Shown: one piece after another, positions 5,949 to 10,195 of the stretch
Position numbering within the stretch: position 1 is the stretch's first letter
Layout of the letters: every line of letters begins with the position of its first letter
Assembly: GCA_022616575.1 (NCBI GenBank)
Contig: JAKEEN010000128.1
Coordinates: forward strand, 1-10,195
From: Flammeovirgaceae bacterium
Lineage (GTDB): Bacteria; Bacteroidota; Bacteroidia; Cytophagales; Cyclobacteriaceae
Length of the DNA: 10,195 nt
Reading direction: 5' to 3'
Made by a program: the position numbers and the translations under genes
Notes under the pieces: model-generated
What the model was told of the DNA's origin: nothing
What the model saw: the letters and a program-made list of their open reading frames with translations, nothing else
Databases searched by the model: none

Positions 5949-6064
5949 TCTAAAAACCAAAATAGTTACGTCATTTCGAAGATGAAAGTCTTCGGCAATC
6001 CTCTTTTTAAGCATTCTAAAAGAGATAGCTTCGCACAACTCTCAATGACGAAGTAGTTTTTAGA
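5949..6064. repeat. Nested palindromic element (MITE/REP-like)
   Basis: 116-bp element with outer inverted ends TCTAAAAAC (5949-5957) and GTTTTTAGA (6056-6064), inner ends CGTCATT (5969-5975) and AATGACG (6044-6050), and two internal hairpins: CGAAGA/TCTTCG (5977-5982 with 5989-5994) and CTCTTTT/AAAAGAG (6001-6007 with 6018-6024). The TCATTTCGA ... CAATGACGA pattern resembles dispersed extragenic palindromes I know from many Bacteroidota genomes. It contains no gene. It abuts the start codon of the stress-protein gene, so it would form a cloverleaf-like 5' leader there if transcribed. Confidence 0.7.
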
Positions 6065-6108
6065 TATGCCCTAAAGGTTAAAAATATCAATTATTCCATT
6101 TAAACCAT

Positions 6109-6139
6109 TTCGTTTTTTGTCATGTTGACAAAAAACGAA
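6109..6139. promoter_or_regulatory. 31-bp perfect palindrome, likely operator (TTCGTTTTTTGTCA-TGT-TGACAAAAAACGAA)
   Basis: Two perfect 14-nt arms around a 3-nt centre, located between the divergent stress-protein and histidine-kinase genes. Neither gene runs toward it and there is no T-run after the stem on either strand, so it is not a normal terminator. The TGTCAnnnTGACA core looks like a dimeric repressor or activator site; the binder is unknown. It lies 93 bp before the preferred kinase start. Confidence 0.65.
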
Positions 6140-6191
6140 GAAATCTTGCATGAATAGAGTAATAGCAGAGAATGAAAAATGCCACATCGAC

Positions 6192-6213
6192 AACCCACTT
6201 ACTTTTGTGGGTT
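6192..6213 (+). promoter_or_regulatory. Stem-loop in the leader of the first histidine kinase
   Basis: AACCCAC (6192-6198) pairs perfectly with GTGGGTT (6207-6213) across an 8-nt loop, followed by AATTTTAG. With the kinase starting at 6232 this sits in the leader, where it could act as an attenuator or mRNA-stability element. If the kinase starts at 6172 it is coding sequence and probably chance. Confidence 0.35.
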
Positions 6214-6231
6214 AATTTTAGTTGGCATTTT

Positions 6232-7524
6232 ATGAGGTTGAAAAAAAGAGTCCGCAACCTGATTATCGGAAAAAATAAGCGGATTGAATCATACAGTGAG
6301 TATAAGCATGTGATGCTTTCAGGTCAATTTGGGCTAATTGGCATCTTACTCTCTTTTTTATATTTAACTATAGATTTAGCGGAGTCGGTTTATTCTACCT
6401 ACTGGGTTTATGCACTCATGATAGGCTTGTTTACCTACTCCATTTTTCTTCATCGAAAAGGGAAGCATTGCACAGCCAACTATTTTCTCTTACCAACTGC
6501 AAGTATTGGTGTTTATTTAATTGCCTCGAGCGAGGCACCTCAGGGAGGGGCTTTTATTTATTTCATCATTCTATCGCTGGCAGCGTTTGCCGTCTTTGGT
6601 TATAAACAACGAATCTTATCTATACTGTTTGCTGCGTTCACTTATCTATTGTTTGTTCTAACAATCTTTGTCGATTTCTCGCTTTTACCGGAGCGCGTGT
6701 ATAGTGATGATATGATTTTATTAAATGAGGTAATCAATTTTACGGTGGGCCTGCCAACGGCTATCAGCATTGTGTATCTGATGATCAGCTTGAATCACTA
6801 CAACTCAATTCAGCTTGTAGGTGCGAACCAAATGCTTAAAAAATCGAACGCGGAACTTGACCGGTTTGTGTACAGCACATCGCACGATTTAAAAGCCCCG
6901 CTGGATTCTATCAAGGGGTTGATTGAGCTTACAGAGCATGCAAAATCAAAAAAAGAAGTGGCAGAGTACCAGACGTTGATTCACAATCGTATTCAATCAC
7001 TTGAAAATTTTATTGCCGACATCACGGAGGTTTCCAGAAACAGTAAACAACCGGTGTTAATTCACCCGGTAAATATTTATGAATTAGCACTCGATGTTTG
7101 GGATACCCTGCGCTTTTCTAACGAAGCGAAGGGCATTCACTTCGAAATGAATATCCCTACCGATACGATCATTCAGTCTGACAGAAGCCGTCTGCGAATT
7201 GTATTAACGAATTTAATATCCAATGCCATTCGCTACCACGATCGGGAAAAGCTTGATCCTTATATTAAACTCTGTTATTTACCGGGTGAAGAATCATTTT
7301 ATTTACGCGTAAAAGATAACGGCCATGGCATTGCAAAAGAACATCAACAAAAAATCTTCGATATGTTTTTCAGGGCCAGCGAAAATTCAAAAGGCTCAGG
7401 GCTTGGACTATTTATCGTAAAGGAAACCATGGAAAAACTTTCCGGAGCCATTGGATTGGAATCTGAGCCGGGAAAAGGATCAACCTTCACACTTCAAATA
7501 CCTAATACCCTCACCCTTAGCTAA
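6232..7524 (+). CDS. Membrane sensor histidine kinase 1 of a tandem pair
   Basis: 430-aa inner-membrane kinase. There are six hydrophobic segments at about 30-48, 57-73, 84-99, 107-122, 127-148 and 167-186, with short loops and no extended periplasmic domain. A short linker leads to HisKA (H-box YSTSHDLKAPL, phospho-acceptor His218) and HATPase_c (N-box NLISNAIRYHD with Asn331, G1 DNGHGI 362-367, F-box FDMFFRA, G2 GSGLGLFIV from 388). All catalytic boxes are intact, so it should autophosphorylate. There is no HAMP, PAS or receiver domain. I start at ATG 6232, not the in-frame ATG 6172: from 6232 the protein begins MRLKKRVRNLIIG, like the MRQLIIG of its neighbour, and His218, Asn331, 362 and 388 fall at the same numbers in both. 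The next kinase shares one nucleotide with its stop (TAATG). The stimulus is unknown; a membrane-embedded sensor points to lipid, membrane state or a hydrophobic signal. Confidence 0.9.
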   Translation: MRLKKRVRNLIIGKNKRIESYSEYKHVMLSGQFGLIGILLSFLYLTIDLAESVYSTYWVYALMIGLFTYSIFLHRKGKHCTANYFLLPTASIGVYLIASSEAPQGGAFIYFIILSLAAFAVFGYKQRILSILFAAFTYLLFVLTIFVDFSLLPERVYSDDMILLNEVINFTVGLPTAISIVYLMISLNHYNSIQLVGANQMLKKSNAELDRFVYSTSHDLKAPLDSIKGLIELTEHAKSKKEVAEYQTLIHNRIQSLENFIADITEVSRNSKQPVLIHPVNIYELALDVWDTLRFSNEAKGIHFEMNIPTDTIIQSDRSRLRIVLTNLISNAIRYHDREKLDPYIKLCYLPGEESFYLRVKDNGHGIAKEHQQKIFDMFFRASENSKGSGLGLFIVKETMEKLSGAIGLESEPGKGSTFTLQIPNTLTLS

Positions 7525-8870
7525 TGCGACAACTCATTATCGGCAACAATACATTTTCATCGAAGCTGGAATTGTACCGCTCTCTCATGGTCGGCTACAT
7601 GTCAGTGCTCTCCATTTTTATAGGGATCTTTTATTTTACATACAACACTATTTTTCAGATCGAAGACACTGATTTTGTATATGTATTGCTGGAATTGACC
7701 GGGATTGTTTCGTTTACTTTAAACCGGTCAGGCAAATTTGATTTTTCAAAAATCATACTGCTCACCTTTGCCAACCTCATTGTGTACGTATTTGCTGCTA
7801 AGTCAAACTATGAAACGGATACGCAATACATTTTTCTGTTTCTTGGATTAAGCTCATCTGCCTTGTTTGGTTTTGAGAAAAAAGCAGAGTCATGGATTTT
7901 CTCATTGTTGCCGGTAGCACTTTTTTTGATTGGCTTTTACTCCGGGTTTTCTCCGTTGGGATTTTCTGATCATCCCCAGAGCTACATTCGCGATAGTCAA
8001 CTGATTAATTTTTTAATTGCTTCGGTTTCATCCATCGGGCTGCTGTTTATGCTTTCAAAGATCAACTTCGAATCGGAGGTAAAACTGAAAAAAAACCAGG
8101 CTGAGATTTCCATGCAGAACCTGAAATTGCTGAAAACAAACACAGAACTTGACCGTTTTGTATATAGCACTTCGCATGATTTGCGTGCTCCGTTGCGTTC
8201 GGTGTTGGGTTTGGTAAACCTCGCCAAGAAATCAGAGTCGCACGATGAATTAGACTTGTGTCTCGATTTGATCCGTGGCCGGGTAGAAAAACTGGACGAA
8301 TTGCTTAAAGATATTACTGACTATTCCAGGAATATTAATTATCATATTCAGAAGAAGAGAATTGATGTAAAAGCCCTGATAGAATCAGTGGCGCAAGAGA
8401 TTTTGTTTTCCGTTAATAAGGAATCAGTCAGGCTTTCAGTCGATGTTCCATACGGATTGATGATCAATACAGATCAGGAGCGATTGAAAATAGTGCTTCA
8501 CAACATCGTGAAGAATGCCATCGAACATCACGATTACACAAAACCCGATCGCTATGTGACTATTTCAGCAGAACCATTTTTGCGATCGCTAACCATTTCT
8601 GTAAAAGACAATGGCAAGGGCATTTACCCCGATTATCAGCCATTTATTTTTAACATGTTTTACCGGGCTTCCGAGCGAGCTGCCGGTTCGGGCCTGGGAC
8701 TTTATATAGTCAAAGAGATTTTAGAAAAGCTACCAGGCAAAATCTCTTTCCATTCAGAAATTGGGAAAGGCTCAACCTTCGAGGTTACTTTGCCGGGGGT
8801 AGTGATCGAAAACCCACAAAATAGAAACGGAGCGGAAGCCAACCCTATGGCACTTTCCCGGATGGCTTAA
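7524..8870 (+). CDS. Membrane sensor histidine kinase 2 of a tandem pair
   Basis: 448-aa paralogue of the preceding kinase with the same plan: six hydrophobic segments (about 21-41, 51-66, 76-92, 101-116, 123-141, 159-177), a helical linker (about 180-208), HisKA with YSTSHDLRAPL (His218), and HATPase_c with NIVKNAIEHHD (Asn331), DNGKGI (362-367), FNMFYRA and GSGLGLYIV (388-396). The stretch ELDRFVYSTSHDL is identical in both, and the spacing of all catalytic boxes is the same, so the pair arose by tandem duplication. The transmembrane parts are far more diverged than the kinase core, which suggests different signals or heterodimer partners. A roughly 22-residue C-terminal tail (PQNRNGAEANPMALSRMA) has no counterpart in the first kinase. 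Its ATG overlaps the upstream stop by one base, so expression is coupled. No response regulator gene is in the window. Confidence 0.93.
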   Translation: MRQLIIGNNTFSSKLELYRSLMVGYMSVLSIFIGIFYFTYNTIFQIEDTDFVYVLLELTGIVSFTLNRSGKFDFSKIILLTFANLIVYVFAAKSNYETDTQYIFLFLGLSSSALFGFEKKAESWIFSLLPVALFLIGFYSGFSPLGFSDHPQSYIRDSQLINFLIASVSSIGLLFMLSKINFESEVKLKKNQAEISMQNLKLLKTNTELDRFVYSTSHDLRAPLRSVLGLVNLAKKSESHDELDLCLDLIRGRVEKLDELLKDITDYSRNINYHIQKKRIDVKALIESVAQEILFSVNKESVRLSVDVPYGLMINTDQERLKIVLHNIVKNAIEHHDYTKPDRYVTISAEPFLRSLTISVKDNGKGIYPDYQPFIFNMFYRASERAAGSGLGLYIVKEILEKLPGKISFHSEIGKGSTFEVTLPGVVIENPQNRNGAEANPMALSRMA

Positions 8871-8911
8871 TTTATTTATGCCCTTGCGTGTGATAATGCA
8901 GTTATGAATTC

Positions 8912-8919
8912 TATTTTTG
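8912..8919 (+). promoter_or_regulatory. Candidate -7 promoter box for glycyl-tRNA synthetase (TATTTTTG)
   Basis: Exact match to TAnnTTTG, ending 6 nt before the ATG at 8926. A TTG at 8884-8886 is 25 nt upstream, longer than the usual 19-21. If used, transcription would begin at or within a few bases of the start codon, giving a leaderless or nearly leaderless mRNA. Confidence 0.45.
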
Positions 8920-8934
8920 CGCCTTATGGCGCAA
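8917..8934 (+). promoter_or_regulatory. Hairpin enclosing the glycyl-tRNA synthetase start codon
   Basis: TTGCGCC (8917-8923) pairs perfectly with GGCGCAA (8928-8934) around a TTAT loop. The A and U of the start codon are in the loop and its G closes the stem. In an mRNA starting upstream this would hide the start codon; in a leaderless mRNA the left arm would be lost. As DNA it is a short palindrome that could also be an operator. Confidence 0.5.
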
Positions 8935-10195
8935 CAAGAAGACAATCTTTTTAAAAATGTTATCTCCCATGCCAAAGAGTATGGGTTTATTTTTCCCAGC
9001 AGCGAAATCTATGATGGACTCAGTGCAGTTTACGACTATGGTCAAAACGGAGCGGAGTTAAAGAACAACATAAAAGAGTATTGGTGGAAGTTTATGACGT
9101 TGCTTCACGATAACATCGTGGGCATTGATGCGGCCATTTTTATGCACCCCACCACGTGGAAGGCTTCCGGCCATGTAGATGCATTCAACGATCCGATGAT
9201 CGATAATAAGGATTCAAAGAAACGATACCGTGCCGACCAATTGGTAGAAGGATACATCGAAAAGCTGGAAGAAAAAATTGAAAAAGAAGTAGAAAAAGCT
9301 GCCAAGCGGTTCGAAAATTTTGACAAGCAAATGTTTGTGAGCACGCATGCACGCGTGCTTGAGTATCAGAAAAAAATTGATGAGGCTAATGCCCGACTAA
9401 AAGAGGCCATGGGCAATGGCGATATGGCTGCCCTGAAGCAGTTGATTGTTGATCTTGAAGTGGTTGACCCAATTTCTGGAACCAAAAACTGGACAGAAGT
9501 GCGTCAGTTCAATCTCATGTTCTCAACAGAGATGGGTTCGATTGCAGAAGACACTAATAAGATTTATTTAAGACCTGAGACTGCACAAGGTATTTTTGTG
9601 AACTTCCTCAATGTGCAGAAAACGGGGCGAATGAAAATACCTTTTGGTATCGCACAGATTGGTAAAGCTTTTCGAAATGAAATTGTTGCGCGTCAATTTA
9701 TTTTCCGGATGCGCGAATTTGAGCAAATGGAGATGCAATTTTTTGTGAAGCCGGGCGAAGAGATGAAGTGGTATGAGTACTGGAAAGAAAAACGAATGCG
9801 CTGGCACCAATCACTCGGCCTTGGCAAAGAAAATTATCGCTTTCATGATCACTTGAATCTGGCTCACTATGCCAATGCAGCTTGCGACATTCAGTTCCAC
9901 TTCCCAATGGGGTTTAGAGAGCTGGAAGGCATTCACTCACGCACCGATTTCGATTTGAAGAATCATGAAAAATTTTCTGGCAAAAAGCTTCAGTATTTCG
10001 ATTCAGAAGAAAATCAGAATTATATTCCCTTTGTCGTAGAGACTTCCGTTGGTTTGGACAGGATGTTTCTATCGGTTTTATCGAAATCATATCAGGAAGA
10101 AAAGCTGGAAGATGGAAGCGAGCGTGTTGTGCTCAGAATCCCTGCCGCGCTCGCACCAAATAAAGTAGCGATTCTTCCCCTTGTTAAGAAAGACG
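8926..10195 (+). CDS. glyQS: Glycyl-tRNA synthetase (class II, alpha2 type), C-terminus cut by window edge
   Basis: Cytosolic enzyme that charges tRNA-Gly with glycine using ATP. 423 codons are visible and the frame runs off the right edge; the family is usually about 490-515 aa, so roughly 70-90 residues are missing. Class II signatures are RPETAQGIF (216-224), motif 2 beginning FRNEI (249-253; Arg250) and continuing to REFEQMEMQFF, and motif 3 ETSVGLDRMF (372-381; Arg379). The anticodon-binding domain has just begun at LAPNKVAILPLVKKD. A charged helical insertion (KLEEKIEKEVEKAAKRFENFDK, in the 100s) follows the N-terminal catalytic part. The start at 8926 gives MAQQEDNLFKNVISHAKEYGFIFPSSEIYDGL, the usual opening of this enzyme. 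It is 55 nt downstream of the second kinase, with its own -7 box and a hairpin over the start codon, so it is probably transcribed separately. Confidence 0.96.
   Translation, partial: MAQQEDNLFKNVISHAKEYGFIFPSSEIYDGLSAVYDYGQNGAELKNNIKEYWWKFMTLLHDNIVGIDAAIFMHPTTWKASGHVDAFNDPMIDNKDSKKRYRADQLVEGYIEKLEEKIEKEVEKAAKRFENFDKQMFVSTHARVLEYQKKIDEANARLKEAMGNGDMAALKQLIVDLEVVDPISGTKNWTEVRQFNLMFSTEMGSIAEDTNKIYLRPETAQGIFVNFLNVQKTGRMKIPFGIAQIGKAFRNEIVARQFIFRMREFEQMEMQFFVKPGEEMKWYEYWKEKRMRWHQSLGLGKENYRFHDHLNLAHYANAACDIQFHFPMGFRELEGIHSRTDFDLKNHEKFSGKKLQYFDSEENQNYIPFVVETSVGLDRMFLSVLSKSYQEEKLEDGSERVVLRIPAALAPNKVAILPLVKKD

Noticed and set aside
6172..6231. A longer start for the first histidine kinase at ATG 6172
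   Set aside because: The 20 extra residues have no counterpart in the paralogue, while starting at 6232 puts His218, Asn331 and both glycine boxes at identical numbers. It remains possible.
6523..6536. GCCTCG-AG-CGAGGC palindrome inside the first histidine kinase
   Set aside because: Six-base arms within ordinary coding sequence (codons for IASSEA); no sign of insertion or of a conserved extra segment.
9568..9810. Minus-strand open frame opposite glycyl-tRNA synthetase
   Set aside because: It lies fully within a strongly supported gene on the other strand and shows no recognisable domain. The same applies to minus-strand frames opposite mazG and hipT and plus-strand frames opposite glmM, the antiporter and the stress protein.
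8926..10195. Glycyl-tRNA synthetase as the HipT substrate because it is nearby
   Set aside because: It is about 5 kb away in a separate transcription unit. Known HipA and HipT targets are not chosen by gene proximity, and nothing in the sequence supports it.

Overview
The window looks like chromosomal DNA from a member of the Bacteroidota, most likely the order Cytophagales. The reasons are the protein types (a GlmM beginning VALIKSISGIRGTIGG, an alpha2-type glycyl-tRNA synthetase, and a HipT-like kinase with an N-terminal Cys/His cluster), mostly weak Shine-Dalgarno signals, and TAnnTTTG boxes of the Bacteroidota -7 promoter type. It mixes housekeeping genes with one accessory module and several palindromic or repeated elements.

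Region by region. 1-1325 (minus): a small membrane-anchored Cys-rich protein is followed by phosphoglucosamine mutase (glmM, cut by the left edge). 1385-2218 (plus): mazG, an NTP pyrophosphohydrolase with a perfect 15-bp palindrome inside a short extra segment. 2223-3804 (plus): a tripartite hipB-hipS-hipT-like toxin-antitoxin module, preceded by three related 20-bp operator-like palindromes spaced exactly 40 bp apart. 3809-3853: an 8-bp tandem repeat between convergent genes that includes the stop codon of the next gene. 3850-5947 (minus): a two-domain universal stress protein and a CPA-type cation:proton antiporter whose genes overlap by 8 nt. 5949-6171: a divergent intergenic region holding a nested, MITE-like palindromic element and a separate 31-bp perfect palindrome. 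6232-8870 (plus): two tandem paralogous membrane histidine kinases sharing one nucleotide at their junction, with no response regulator in view. 8926-end (plus): glycyl-tRNA synthetase, cut by the right edge, with its start codon inside a perfect 7-bp hairpin and a consensus -7 box just upstream.

The most notable system is the HipBST-like module. What is a single HipA toxin in E. coli K-12 is here split into a 105-aa HipS (the HipA N-terminal subdomain) and a 314-aa HipT kinase, with a 71-aa XRE-type HipB. By analogy with the known HipBST system, HipS would be the direct antitoxin, HipT a Ser/Thr kinase acting on a translation factor such as an aminoacyl-tRNA synthetase, and HipB the DNA-binding repressor of the operon through the three palindromes. 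The stress protein and antiporter probably work together in ion or pH homeostasis. The two kinases probably act as one sensory unit through a regulator encoded elsewhere.

No stretch longer than about 225 bp lacks a gene. The longest (5948-6171, or to 6231 with the preferred kinase start) is occupied by the palindromic elements listed.
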